This document shows positions 35,183-44,640 of a stretch of 64,000 bases of DNA, one piece after another. Origin of the DNA: Nostoc sp. FACHB-280 (lineage in GTDB: Bacteria > Cyanobacteriota > Cyanobacteriia > Cyanobacteriales > Nostocaceae). The notes beneath the pieces were generated by a model. That model worked only from the letters and a program-made list of their open reading frames with translations, was not told the origin of the DNA and did not search any database. The stretch lies in contig NZ_JACJSD010000004.1 in NCBI RefSeq assembly GCF_014697615.1, forward strand, positions 124,001 through 188,000, written 5' to 3'. Position 1 is the first letter of the stretch. The number at the start of each line of letters is the position of its first letter. Both the position numbers and the translations under genes were made by a program.

Positions 35183-37411
35183 TTATTTCAGATAAATCAG
35201 TAAATTTAAGCCAGGAATTGTCCGTGAAAGTGTCCACAAAATGAGGGTAATATAAAGTACACCCAAGCTCCATTGATACCAAGCAAGAGTAGCAATAATT
35301 CCTGGTAAATGTTGGTCACGCAACCGAATATCATTAAATCCTAATCGCACTAAATTATTTAGGCTAAAGTCATAATAATTCAACCAATTCCAACGGCGAT
35401 CGCTCAATAATGGCATATATCTTTCCCGAAATGTTTGATTGCGGGGAATTACTGGTAAACGTCCAATTAATAATCTTAATTGGCGGAATGTTCCATCTTC
35501 AGTGAAGTAAGAAACATCCATTAAATCATGATAGCGTCCTTGTTGATATAATCGAATTATTAAAGTGATTGGCACTGGAATAATAATTATAAATAAACAG
35601 CCCAATGTTAGCCAAGGCTGTTCGGCATTGCGGAATATAGCTAATAAACTGAAAAATTCTATACAACTAAAACCTAACAATATCGCCACAGTTTCGTAGT
35701 AAGTGGGAACTATTGGTAGAGGATGAAGACGGCGACAACGGTCTACTAACCAAAAGAGTAACCCAAAATAAGCGATCGCTACACCACCCACACCAAAAGC
35801 TAACCAAAAATTTGTGCCATAACCACTTAGTAATAGCAGTAAACTTAATGCTAACCAACTCCAAGCTTGTAATATCCATCCACCTAAAGCTAAAGGTTCA
35901 CCAAAACTCAGGTGTTCTCTCAGTTGATGATATGTTTCTAAATTAATATCTGCTAAAGTTAATAACTCAGCATTGTTTTGAAATATTCTGAACTGACGAC
36001 GGTTAATTATTTCTTCTACTTGAGTTGCTGAAAAACCCAAATTCATCAATCGTGTGCTAGAAGCACTATTAATATTTGTTTTCAACAACCGTTGACTTAA
36101 CTCAATTAATCTGAGTCGCTGTTTGAGATATTCCAATTGATTGGCATCAGCAATTTGTTGTTGTTGGCGAAAATTCTGACTTAAATTCCGCAAAACATTT
36201 TGATTACCTTGTAAACTTGGTACACAAAACCTCTTACCAATTTGACCAAGATTTCCTAAGATTTTGGCTTGGTTAGAATTAAAACTCAATCCTGGTACAT
36301 TTAAAAAAGCAGTTTTCGCAAAAATTGCATCACTAAAATCTGCTAAATTGAGAATACTAGCGCCACGTAAATTCACAGGCTGATTAAATTGAGTTTCCCG
36401 AAAACTTACGGCTTGTTCAAAAGTCGCTTCTGTCAATAACAGAAATTGATTAAAGTTGGCTTTGGTAAATTGAACTTGACCAGCAAAGCGAACATCAGCA
36501 AAATTAATATTACCTTGCCATTGTACTTTGTTAAATTTAGCCAACTGCTTAAACAAAGCTTGATTAAAGTTAGCAGATTGAACAAAAAAACTACTACGAA
36601 AATCAGCTAGTTCTTGAAATTGAGCTTGTTTAAAATTAACGTTATCAAAAAAAATCCCACCTTGAAAATTAGTTGCTTGGCGGAAAGTTGCATTCATGAA
36701 ACTAACCAGACGACTAAATCTAGTTTCACTCCAGTTTGCTGATTGCAAGAAGGTGGCATTTTGAGCATCTACAGCCTGAAGAAAGAAAGTATTCAGAAAA
36801 TTTACTTGTCCATTAAAGCGAGTATTTACCAGCGTTAAAGTGCCACGAAAAACATTAATTTCGCCAGAGGTATTGGTATCAGTTGCCAACAGTGAACGAC
36901 AATCTTTAGAGTTAGGTAAAGCAATGGCTAGTGATTGTAGACAAATCAGACGTAAACTTTCTAATTGTGCTTGTTCAGTAGCGGTGAAAATTGGTGCGAT
37001 CGCCTGAGCATATAAAGGTGTACGTAAACCCAAATCACTACCAATAAAATCGCCTTGAATTACAGAATAACTCAAGTCTAAACCCAAAGGTTTCGCACCC
37101 GCCTTTTGCAATTCTTTCCGCAGCAACTGATAAAAAGCATCTCGAAAACTGCTATTCTCTGGACGCAAATCAATCACCATCTGCCGCAAATCAACAGTTA
37201 AATTACCTTCGCGGAGTATTGGTTTACCTATTCTTTCTTGTAAAATTTCCAGTGTTAGAGGTGTGCGTTCTACTTGTGTTTGTGCGGCGACAGCAGACGC
37301 AGGTAGTGAAAAACTCAAAAATAAACCGCAGAGGAACACAAACATCAGATTATGAGCGAACCTCTGCGCTTTTCTCAGCGTATTTTGGACTGGAAGAAAT
37401 AAATTACTCAA
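35183..37411 (-). CDS. Membrane pentapeptide-repeat protein
   Basis: A 742-residue protein. After a signal peptide-like N-terminus ('LMFVFLCGLFLSFSLPASAVA', about 22-42) comes a periplasmic part, with pentapeptide repeats of the A(N/D)F type over about residues 200-370 ('ANFNQALF', 'VNFKQAQF', 'ANFQ', 'ADFRSSF'), forming a right-handed square helix. A helical region follows (about 400-500), then four or five transmembrane helices (about 520-640 and at the C-terminus: 'WLALSLLLLLSGYGTNFWLAFGVGGVAIAYFGLLFWL', 'WSLGVLYITLILWTLS'). Function unknown; such proteins may be scaffolds. Its end lies 35 bp before the start of the acetyltransferase gene, so the two may be co-transcribed. Confidence 0.82.
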   Translation of the reverse strand: MSNLFLPVQNTLRKAQRFAHNLMFVFLCGLFLSFSLPASAVAAQTQVERTPLTLEILQERIGKPILREGNLTVDLRQMVIDLRPENSSFRDAFYQLLRKELQKAGAKPLGLDLSYSVIQGDFIGSDLGLRTPLYAQAIAPIFTATEQAQLESLRLICLQSLAIALPNSKDCRSLLATDTNTSGEINVFRGTLTLVNTRFNGQVNFLNTFFLQAVDAQNATFLQSANWSETRFSRLVSFMNATFRQATNFQGGIFFDNVNFKQAQFQELADFRSSFFVQSANFNQALFKQLAKFNKVQWQGNINFADVRFAGQVQFTKANFNQFLLLTEATFEQAVSFRETQFNQPVNLRGASILNLADFSDAIFAKTAFLNVPGLSFNSNQAKILGNLGQIGKRFCVPSLQGNQNVLRNLSQNFRQQQQIADANQLEYLKQRLRLIELSQRLLKTNINSASSTRLMNLGFSATQVEEIINRRQFRIFQNNAELLTLADINLETYHQLREHLSFGEPLALGGWILQAWSWLALSLLLLLSGYGTNFWLAFGVGGVAIAYFGLLFWLVDRCRRLHPLPIVPTYYETVAILLGFSCIEFFSLLAIFRNAEQPWLTLGCLFIIIIPVPITLIIRLYQQGRYHDLMDVSYFTEDGTFRQLRLLIGRLPVIPRNQTFRERYMPLLSDRRWNWLNYYDFSLNNLVRLGFNDIRLRDQHLPGIIATLAWYQWSLGVLYITLILWTLSRTIPGLNLLIYLK

Positions 37412-37418
37412 ATGTCAA

Positions 37419-38426
37419 TCATTCATCACTAATCAGCAGCACAATTTTACCCGCGATCGCACCAGTTTCAATTAATTCATGGGCTTTTGCTGCATCTTTT
37501 AACGGAAACTGATGATTAACCTGGATTTTCAGCTTTCCTTGTTCCATCCAAGTCGCGCACTGTGACAAAATTTCCCCATGATGCTGCAAACTTTCATCCA
37601 GTCCCAACAACATCGGTGTTAGCATCAATTCCAACCCAATGCGGAGATTGCGATTTCTGGCAATTTTCCACACCGTATTCGCATCAGGTTCCAGAATCGT
37701 CACAATATCACCATACACCCGCACTGCCGGAAAGGTTTTGTGAAAAGTCTCGCCACCAACAGTATCAAAAGCTAAATCTACACCTCCACCACCAGTCCAA
37801 TCTAAAGTGGCTTGAACAAAATCTGTTTGTTTGTAAAATATTGGGTAATCTGCGCCAAGTTGCTGCACAAAATTCGCCTTTTCCTGAGTACTCACCGTTG
37901 TAGCAACAGCCGCACCCTTGAGTTTTGCCAGTTGTATTGCTACATGTCCAACACCACCAGCACCAGCATGAATTAGCACCCGTTCCCCTGGTTCCAATCT
38001 TCCACGTTCATATAAAGCTTCCCAAGCCGTAATCAATACTAACGGTGCGGCTGCTGCTTCCGCAAAAGACACAGATGCAGGTTTACGCGCCACAAATCGC
38101 TCATCCACAACCGTATATTCTGCATAATTACCTTGGTGTCCACCCAAGCCACCATAGCAAAAAAACACCGCATCCCCCGGACGAAACTTTTGTACACCAG
38201 CACCCACAGCCTCCACCACACCTGCGCCATCACATCCTAAAATTGCCGGCATTTGATCAGGGTAAAAAGTGCCGCGTTTACGCAGTTTCGTATCAATCGG
38301 GTTCACCCCAGCCGCTACCAAACGGACTAAAAGTTGCGTATTATCCAAAGGCACACTAGGGGTTAGTACTTCCTGTAATTGCAGTACTTCGGGACTACCA
38401 GCTGCTGTCATTAAGACGGCTTTCAC
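37419..38426 (-). CDS. Zeta-crystallin-like quinone oxidoreductase (MDR family)
   Basis: A 335-residue NAD(P)H-dependent medium-chain reductase. GroES-like domain from the N-terminus: 'MKAVLMTAAGSPEVLQLQEV' and 'GVNPIDTKLRKRG', then 'ILGCDGAGVVEAVGAGVQKFRPGDAV'. The Rossmann domain carries 'VLIHAGAGGVGHVAIQLAK', with the AxxGxxG motif of the quinone oxidoreductase subgroup. No structural-zinc cysteine set is seen, so it is a zinc-free member. Likely reduces quinones or enals. ATG start 38426. It ends 7 bp before the pentapeptide gene begins, so the two are probably in one operon. Confidence 0.88.
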   Translation of the reverse strand: MKAVLMTAAGSPEVLQLQEVLTPSVPLDNTQLLVRLVAAGVNPIDTKLRKRGTFYPDQMPAILGCDGAGVVEAVGAGVQKFRPGDAVFFCYGGLGGHQGNYAEYTVVDERFVARKPASVSFAEAAAAPLVLITAWEALYERGRLEPGERVLIHAGAGGVGHVAIQLAKLKGAAVATTVSTQEKANFVQQLGADYPIFYKQTDFVQATLDWTGGGGVDLAFDTVGGETFHKTFPAVRVYGDIVTILEPDANTVWKIARNRNLRIGLELMLTPMLLGLDESLQHHGEILSQCATWMEQGKLKIQVNHQFPLKDAAKAHELIETGAIAGKIVLLISDE

Positions 38427-38930
38427 AATACTTTCCTCCTGGCTGACACTAGATGCTTGTTCTTTTGCAACTTTACCAGTATTGATCTGTGTTGAGGTTA
38501 TGGAAGTTTAAATTTGTTTTACTTTAGTTAAAAGTATTTCAATGTACTTAGACTTGTGTGTTTGGATTACATTTAGCAATTGCAGATTGACAGCCACGAG
38601 TTAATTATGTCAATTTTGTGATTAAACATTTTGAGTCACAAAAAATTGTGACGTTATAAGCAATATAAGATTTGATGTTCCCAAAAGAATCGTTCTAAGA
38701 GTGAGTTAGCGACTTACTGAATTTGCCACATATCTAAATACAAACGTCTGTGCAATTCGCTTTGGTGAATCAGCTTGATTTTATCATGCGATCGCCTGCA
38801 TGAAATACATCAATATATGTGCGATCGCGCTGAATGAATCAGCCGGATTTTATCATGCGATCGCTCCATTGAAATAAGCAAATATTTGTTGAATTTTGCC
38901 AAGCAATTTACAACCACTTAGGAGTTAATC
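38427..38930. other. 504-bp intergenic region with HIP1 tandem repeats
   Basis: The left part is AT-rich with divergent promoters (unassigned). At 38766-38895 a unit of about 69 bp is repeated twice: 'tgaatcagc..gattttatc' joined to 'atgcgatcgc' at 38766 and again at 38835, each followed by 'aaata.....aatat.tgt'. The repeat carries HIP1 (GCGATCGC) at its core. Related shorter units (about 36 bp) lie after the following gene at 39388-39445. No ORF is seen. Confidence 0.7.
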
Positions 38931-39362
38931 ATGCGTAAGTTCAATGTTATTAGTGCTTTAATGTTCACCTGTTTTGTAATTTCTTCTGCACCAGCGCAAG
39001 CCCAAACTCGTACAGCGATTGCAGAATCATTCGCTTACTTGGTTAATGCAAGTCGAGTCATTAGAGGCGAATCTCCTGTAGACTCACAGCAAGCAATAAA
39101 TTGGGCTAATAGCCATAATACTCGTGAAGTTAAAGATGCAATGCTACAACAAATCCAAGTTTCTCAAGGTTATTTTTCATCTGCTAGTAGTGATAATTCC
39201 TGTCAAGCTTATGCTTATTTAAAAAATACACGTTTCAGATTATTTGAAGGTCGCCATGAAGATCATTCTAGCCTAGTAAGCAAATGTTTAAATATGGATG
39301 AACCAACCTATAAGCAAGAGATTGATAAAGACTTATCTGACCTTTTTGGTTCACTGAGATAA
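38931..39362 (+). CDS. Small secreted protein of unknown function
   Basis: A 143-residue exported protein with a strong signal peptide ('LMFTCFVISSAPAQAQ', cleavage AQA near residue 25). The mature part of about 118 residues is helical and has two cysteines ('DNSCQAYAYLKNTRF' and 'LVSKCLNMDEP') that could form a disulfide outside the cytosol. Ribosome site 'taggag' seven bases before ATG 38931. It is flanked on both sides by HIP1 tandem repeats. It precedes the RTX protease gene by about 190 bp in the same direction; a chaperone or propeptide-like relation is possible but unsupported. Confidence 0.6.
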   Translation: MRKFNVISALMFTCFVISSAPAQAQTRTAIAESFAYLVNASRVIRGESPVDSQQAINWANSHNTREVKDAMLQQIQVSQGYFSSASSDNSCQAYAYLKNTRFRLFEGRHEDHSSLVSKCLNMDEPTYKQEIDKDLSDLFGSLR

Positions 39363-39550
39363 TTAGTAACTCTTAACGAATGAAGATGCAATCGCTCTTA
39401 GCAATAAGCAAGCATTTGTTTGGGCGATCGCTCCTTGTAATAAGCAATTTAGCTGATTGATAGGTTGAACTATTACTAACTTCATTATCAGTTTTCAAAC
39501 ACCCTATTGGATTGCATAAAACGTTAATTTCAAAACCAATAAATAACCTT

Positions 39551-42500
39551 ATGGCTACTTTTCCTTCCGACCCATTATTTCAGAATCAATGGTATCTATA
39601 CAATTACGATCAATCCACTGGTATTCGAGGTCTTGATCTCAACGTGGTTAATGTTTGGGATGACTATACAGGACGTGGTGTTGTTGTCGGTGTGATTGAT
39701 GATGGATTTGATTATTTACACCCCGATCTCAATGATAATTACGATTCAAATATCGACTACGATTATAACGCTAACAATTCAAATCCCTTCGGAACTTCTA
39801 GCAACGCACATGGTACGGCTGTAGCAGGTATCATTTCTGCTGAAAAGAACGGTGTTGGTGTTGTGGGAGTCGCTTATGGTGCAAAGATTACAGGTTTTCG
39901 CGCTATTGCTATTAGTGTTGATTCTGACAGTGCCGCTAATCAATTAATTAGTGCGGTTACTAATGCTTTGCAGAACTCCGTTAATGTCGATGTTGTCAAT
40001 AATAGTTGGGGATTTGGAGGATTAAGCTCTGCCCATAACCGCTTTTACGATAATTTTTATACTTTTCCCCAAGCAGGACAAGCTATCCAAAATGCTGTTG
40101 CCAATGGACGTAATGGACGAGGAACAGCTATTGTTTTTGCAGCTGGAAATAGCCGTAACACAGGAGATAATACCAACTATCACAACTTTCAAAACTCCCG
40201 GCACGTCATTACTGTAGCGGCACTTAACCGTGATGGTTCTGTATCTGACTACAGTACTCCAGGGGCTTCTATTCTCGTTTCTGCTTTTGGTAGTGGTATA
40301 CCTGGCACTATCGTAACGACTGATCGCACAGGAAATGCTGGCTATAATAATTCGGGAGACTATACATACACGTTTAATGGCACTTCAGCTGCTGCTCCGA
40401 TGGTATCTGGGGTAGTGGCTTTAATGTTGGAAGCAAATCCCAATTTAGGCTATCGAGATATTCAAGAAATTCTTGCCTATTCTGCCCGTAAAACAGGTTC
40501 TAGCTCCAGTTACAAAAATAATGGAGCTAAGAACTGGAATAATAAAGGTTTACACGTCAGTGATGACTATGGATTTGGCTTAGTAGATGCTCATGCTGCC
40601 GTCCGTTTAGCAGAAACTTGGCAAAAACAGAGCCGATTTAACAACGAACAGTCTTATTCTTATACTTCAGGCAATGTAGGCTTGCCCATTACAGATAATA
40701 GTGAGATTAGTTATACTGCTATCCTAGCTGCTAGTTTAGATATTGATTGGGTGGAAGTAGAACTCAATATAACTCATCCCCATCGAGGCGATTTAATTGT
40801 TGAACTTATCTCCCCCAGTAAAAAGATTACAAGCACTTTAGTTAGATATCCAGATGCTGGAGATAATATCAATTTTAGGTTTTCAAGTTCACAATTTCGG
40901 GGAGAAAATAGTGCTGGCGATTGGATACTCAGAATACGGGATTCACAGCTTACAAATACTGGGCTTTTCAACAGTTGGAAGTTAAATATATACGGGGATG
41001 TTGATACAGCTGATGACACTTATTTTTATACTAATGAGTATGGTATTGATAGCTTCAATACACTGACTGATACTTCAGGTATTGATACTATTAACGCTGC
41101 GGCTGTTAATTACGCATACCTCAACCTCAATCCAGGTTCTACAAGTAATTTGAATGGGTATGCCTTAACTATCAGTGCAGGAACTACCATCGAAAAAGCC
41201 TTTACTGGCGATGGTAACGACACAATTATCGGTAATAGTGCTACTAATTTTCTGTCTGGTGGTAGGGGTGATGACACTCTCAATGGTGACGCAGGGAACG
41301 ATACCATCTATGGTGATAAAGGCAATGATCTTTTGTTAGGAGGAACAGGTAATGACCTCTTGACAGGTGGTGGTGGTGTTAACACCCTGTTAGGAGGAAC
41401 AGGCGATGACCTCTATTACTTGGCTTATCTCGATCCTAACAATCCAGTAGTCAATGATTCTGGAAGCATCATTCAAGATGAATCTGGCACAGATACTTTA
41501 ACGCTAACTAACTTTTCACTCAGTCTATCTAACCTTGCCAGGGTTGGTACTGCGTTAGTGATTGACCTCAACAAAGACAACAAATTCATCTTTGCTCAAG
41601 ATGTCACTCTCCTCAATTTCTTTGGCACAGGCAATACCAAAGGTACTGGCTTTATTGAATACATCGCTGGTTTGGATAGTACCAGTTTTTTAAGTTTAGT
41701 TGGTAACAGTCCTAAAACTGGTACTACAGGAGACGATCGCGATCAAACTGCAATCAAAGGTACTACAGGCAATGACTATCTAGGTGGACAGACAGGAAAA
41801 GATCAGATTTATGGCTATGCAGGTAATGACATTCTCGTAGCCAAAGGTGGAAAGGATGAACTCTACGGCGGTACAGGAGATGATTTATATCTCGTCTCAG
41901 CAGCCGATGGGTTTAGAACTATCATTCAAGATGATGGCGGATATGATGCCCTCAATCTCAAAGATGCGATTATTTCTCTATCTCTACTCCAGAGTGGAAA
42001 AGTTGGACTGTACAGAAGAGATGATAACAATCTATTAATCGACCTCAATAAAGATGGTTATGCCACAGCTTCTGATGACTTAATTATCAATTTCTTTTTT
42101 GACCCCACAGCCACGGGAGCTAAAGCTGGTGTAGGCTTTATTGAGCAATTAGGCAATATATCTGGCAATGATGTTCTAAATCTATTTAACGCCTTGCCCA
42201 GAGGCGGAAGACCAGACGAAACCATTAACTATATTCCCAGTGCTGGTACAGGCAACGATACATACATCGGCACTAGTGGCAATGACGTAATCTTGGGTGG
42301 TGATGGTAATGACACTCTTGACGGTGGCGCAGGACGAGATCAACTCCAAGGCGATAACGGCAATGACATTATTTACGGAGGGGATGGAGACGATCGCCGC
42401 CCAGACTTCACTGCTGGACTGAGAGGCGGAGCAGGCAATGATTTGATTTATGGCGGCTATGGAGACGACATCATTGATGGACAAGCTGATGTTGATATTA

Positions 42501-43492
42501 TCTTTGGCGATGAAGGTGATGACATTATCTTTGGCGGTGCTGGAAATGACAAAGTTCTCGACCCCAACGGAGATTATGCTGCCTTAAAAGGTGGCGGAGG
42601 TTATGACACCATCTATGGTGGTTTTGGTGATGACATCATTGATGGTGGTGCTGGTGATGACAGACTTTACGGAGATGAGCAATATCAAGACCTGCTCAAT
42701 CAAACTCAGGGTGGTAACGATGTTATCTCTGGTGGTGCTGGGGATGACTATATTGATACAGGCTATGGCGATGATTTAGCCTGGGGACAAGATGGCAATG
42801 ATGTCATTTATGGTGCTGCTGGAGTAGACCGCCTCAACGGTGATGCAGGTAATGACTTCATTGACGGCGGTGCTGGCAATGACAAAGTTGTCGATTCCAA
42901 CGGAGAATATGCCGCCCTTAAAGGAGGTGCAGGTAATGACACCATCTATGGCAGTTTTGGCGACGACATCATTGATGGACAGGATGGTGATGACAAGCTT
43001 TACGGAGATGATAAAGATTTTCCTGGGCGGAATCCAACAGAAGGTGGCAATGATGAAATTTTTGGTGGCACAGGAAATGACTATATTGATACAGGCTTCG
43101 GTAATGACAAAGCCTGGGGTGGTGCTGGCAATGATACCATTTATGGCGGTGCTGGATTAGATATCCTCAGTGGCGAGGCTGGTAATGATAGCCTTTATTT
43201 AGGTTTAAATGATAATGCAGTAGATACCGTTAAATATGCCTCCGGTGATGGAACAGATACTATTTATCAGTTTGTGCGTGGTGTCGGTGGTGATAAATTG
43301 CAATTCACAGGCATTGCTAACATTGATGTCGTGAAATCAGGAACAAGTACACAACTAAGAATCGGTGATGGTCTTGCTGGTAATACAGGCTTTGGTACAG
43401 GTCAACTATTAGCCACCATATCAGGTACATCTGGCTTTATTAGTAGTGATGTAAACGTGAATTTGTTTGGAGCTAATTTCCTATTCACCTAA
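39551..43492 (+). CDS. Subtilisin-like (S8) protease with P-domain and RTX repeats
   Basis: A 1313-residue secreted protease. The S8 catalytic triad is Asp50 ('VGVIDDGFDYLHPDL'), His87 ('SNAHGTAVAGI') and Ser279 ('NGTSAAAPMVSG'). A proprotein-convertase P-domain follows (about 370-485). From about residue 540 to 1230 are RTX calcium-binding nonapeptides (GGxGxDxxx) in several blocks, between which lie two homologous non-RTX inserts sharing 'IDLNKD' and 'GFIE'. It has no N-terminal signal peptide, so type I secretion through a C-terminal signal is expected, as for RTX exoproteins. I chose ATG 39551; the open frame starts 13 codons earlier with a TTG. No type I secretion genes are in the window. 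Confidence 0.92.
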   Translation: MATFPSDPLFQNQWYLYNYDQSTGIRGLDLNVVNVWDDYTGRGVVVGVIDDGFDYLHPDLNDNYDSNIDYDYNANNSNPFGTSSNAHGTAVAGIISAEKNGVGVVGVAYGAKITGFRAIAISVDSDSAANQLISAVTNALQNSVNVDVVNNSWGFGGLSSAHNRFYDNFYTFPQAGQAIQNAVANGRNGRGTAIVFAAGNSRNTGDNTNYHNFQNSRHVITVAALNRDGSVSDYSTPGASILVSAFGSGIPGTIVTTDRTGNAGYNNSGDYTYTFNGTSAAAPMVSGVVALMLEANPNLGYRDIQEILAYSARKTGSSSSYKNNGAKNWNNKGLHVSDDYGFGLVDAHAAVRLAETWQKQSRFNNEQSYSYTSGNVGLPITDNSEISYTAILAASLDIDWVEVELNITHPHRGDLIVELISPSKKITSTLVRYPDAGDNINFRFSSSQFRGENSAGDWILRIRDSQLTNTGLFNSWKLNIYGDVDTADDTYFYTNEYGIDSFNTLTDTSGIDTINAAAVNYAYLNLNPGSTSNLNGYALTISAGTTIEKAFTGDGNDTIIGNSATNFLSGGRGDDTLNGDAGNDTIYGDKGNDLLLGGTGNDLLTGGGGVNTLLGGTGDDLYYLAYLDPNNPVVNDSGSIIQDESGTDTLTLTNFSLSLSNLARVGTALVIDLNKDNKFIFAQDVTLLNFFGTGNTKGTGFIEYIAGLDSTSFLSLVGNSPKTGTTGDDRDQTAIKGTTGNDYLGGQTGKDQIYGYAGNDILVAKGGKDELYGGTGDDLYLVSAADGFRTIIQDDGGYDALNLKDAIISLSLLQSGKVGLYRRDDNNLLIDLNKDGYATASDDLIINFFFDPTATGAKAGVGFIEQLGNISGNDVLNLFNALPRGGRPDETINYIPSAGTGNDTYIGTSGNDVILGGDGNDTLDGGAGRDQLQGDNGNDIIYGGDGDDRRPDFTAGLRGGAGNDLIYGGYGDDIIDGQADVDIIFGDEGDDIIFGGAGNDKVLDPNGDYAALKGGGGYDTIYGGFGDDIIDGGAGDDRLYGDEQYQDLLNQTQGGNDVISGGAGDDYIDTGYGDDLAWGQDGNDVIYGAAGVDRLNGDAGNDFIDGGAGNDKVVDSNGEYAALKGGAGNDTIYGSFGDDIIDGQDGDDKLYGDDKDFPGRNPTEGGNDEIFGGTGNDYIDTGFGNDKAWGGAGNDTIYGGAGLDILSGEAGNDSLYLGLNDNAVDTVKYASGDGTDTIYQFVRGVGGDKLQFTGIANIDVVKSGTSTQLRIGDGLAGNTGFGTGQLLATISGTSGFISSDVNVNLFGANFLFT

Positions 43493-43612
43493 TAGCATCT
43501 AATTAGTTACTTCATATCAAAAAACTTAAGCGATCGCTCATTTTATCTACTGATTTGGCAGGCGATCGCTTTGGTAAAATATGATAAATCATCATTGCTG
43601 ATGCCATAAGGA

Positions 43613-44527
43613 ATGACCAGATTCATCCATGACCAATTCTCCAAAGACTACCTAGAAGAACTCCTCAAACCATTCGGAACAGTCCAAGCACCAAGTCGAG
43701 TCGCAGCCGAAGTCAAAGAAATAGACGTATTATTCACACCAATTCCCGCCCAAACAGCTAACTTAAACACTTTGGGAATATTAGGCAGAATGGCGACAAC
43801 ACCAGCCATCTTTGAACCATTCCGCAACCCAGTATCCATCGAAGAAATTAAAGATTGTCTCTCAAAATCATTAGAAGTAAACAAGGCAATTCAGCGAGAA
43901 GCAAATCGCAGCAAAAACAAAATCTCAGACTCAGAAATTCCCCAACAATGGATACTAACGCCCACAGCATCAGAAACAATCCTTGCTGGTTTTGGTGCAG
44001 TTCTCAAATCAGATTGGGTGGAGGGAGTGTACTTTTTACCTGAATATTTGCGAACAGCCATAGTCGTAATTCATCAGTTACCATCAACTCCCGAAACCTT
44101 GTGGCTGAGAATACTAGGACGTGGTAAAGTACAGCAACGAGCGATTGATGAATTAACAGCACTACCAGCAAATCACCCCTTTCAGAGAGTGACGCTAGAA
44201 TTACTTTATAGCCTGCAACAAAATTTGCGAATTAACCAAAATATCGAAACAGATGATCGGGAGTTAGTGATGAGATTAGCACCACTGTATCAGGAAGATA
44301 GAGAACGCGCTAGACAGGAAGGAATACAGCAAGGTTTACAACAAGGCGTACAACAGGGAGAACAACAGCTAATTCTGCGCCAGTTAAATCGGCGGTTGGG
44401 AGAAATCGATATGGCTTTAATCGAGCAGATTCAAAGATTATCTATTGAACAATCAGAATCGCTAGGGGAAGCATTGTTAGATTTTGCCACAGTGGCAGAC
44501 TTAGAAGCTTGGTTAAATCAACAGTAA
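43613..44527 (+). CDS. DUF4351-containing protein, PD-(D/E)XK-like cyanobacterial family
   Basis: A 304-residue protein. The N-terminal part ('MTRFIHDQFSKDYLEELLKPFG', 'EVKEIDVLFTPIP') has the layout of cyanobacterial proteins related to Rpn nucleases, but of the PD-(D/E)XK core I see only 'EIDVLF' and no clear E-x-K/Q partner, so activity is doubtful. The linker 'QEGIQQGLQQGVQQGEQQ' and the C-terminal DUF4351 ('LILRQLNRRLGEIDMALIEQIQRLSIEQSESLGEALLDF') resemble those of the 12666-13601 protein. Start ATG 43613 with 'aagga' close upstream. It lies in a HIP1-rich gap after the protease. Confidence 0.72.
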   Translation: MTRFIHDQFSKDYLEELLKPFGTVQAPSRVAAEVKEIDVLFTPIPAQTANLNTLGILGRMATTPAIFEPFRNPVSIEEIKDCLSKSLEVNKAIQREANRSKNKISDSEIPQQWILTPTASETILAGFGAVLKSDWVEGVYFLPEYLRTAIVVIHQLPSTPETLWLRILGRGKVQQRAIDELTALPANHPFQRVTLELLYSLQQNLRINQNIETDDRELVMRLAPLYQEDRERARQEGIQQGLQQGVQQGEQQLILRQLNRRLGEIDMALIEQIQRLSIEQSESLGEALLDFATVADLEAWLNQQ

Positions 44528-44640
44528 GATAGAATAAATTAATGACAAAATTTTTAATATTATTGCTTGATGAAGTGTAATTAATGCTTGATTTTAGAGA
44601 CGTTTTATACAACGTCTCTACTCATATTACACAGATAATT

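Noticed and set aside
38766-38895. Possible CRISPR-like array
   Set aside because: Only two units with a 69-bp period, no repeat-spacer alternation, and no cas genes. It is a tandem duplication with HIP1.
42182-43160. Several open frames within the RTX region on both strands
   Set aside because: GGxGxD repeats at DNA level leave alternative frames open. Only the 1313-residue frame has the catalytic domain and calcium motifs.
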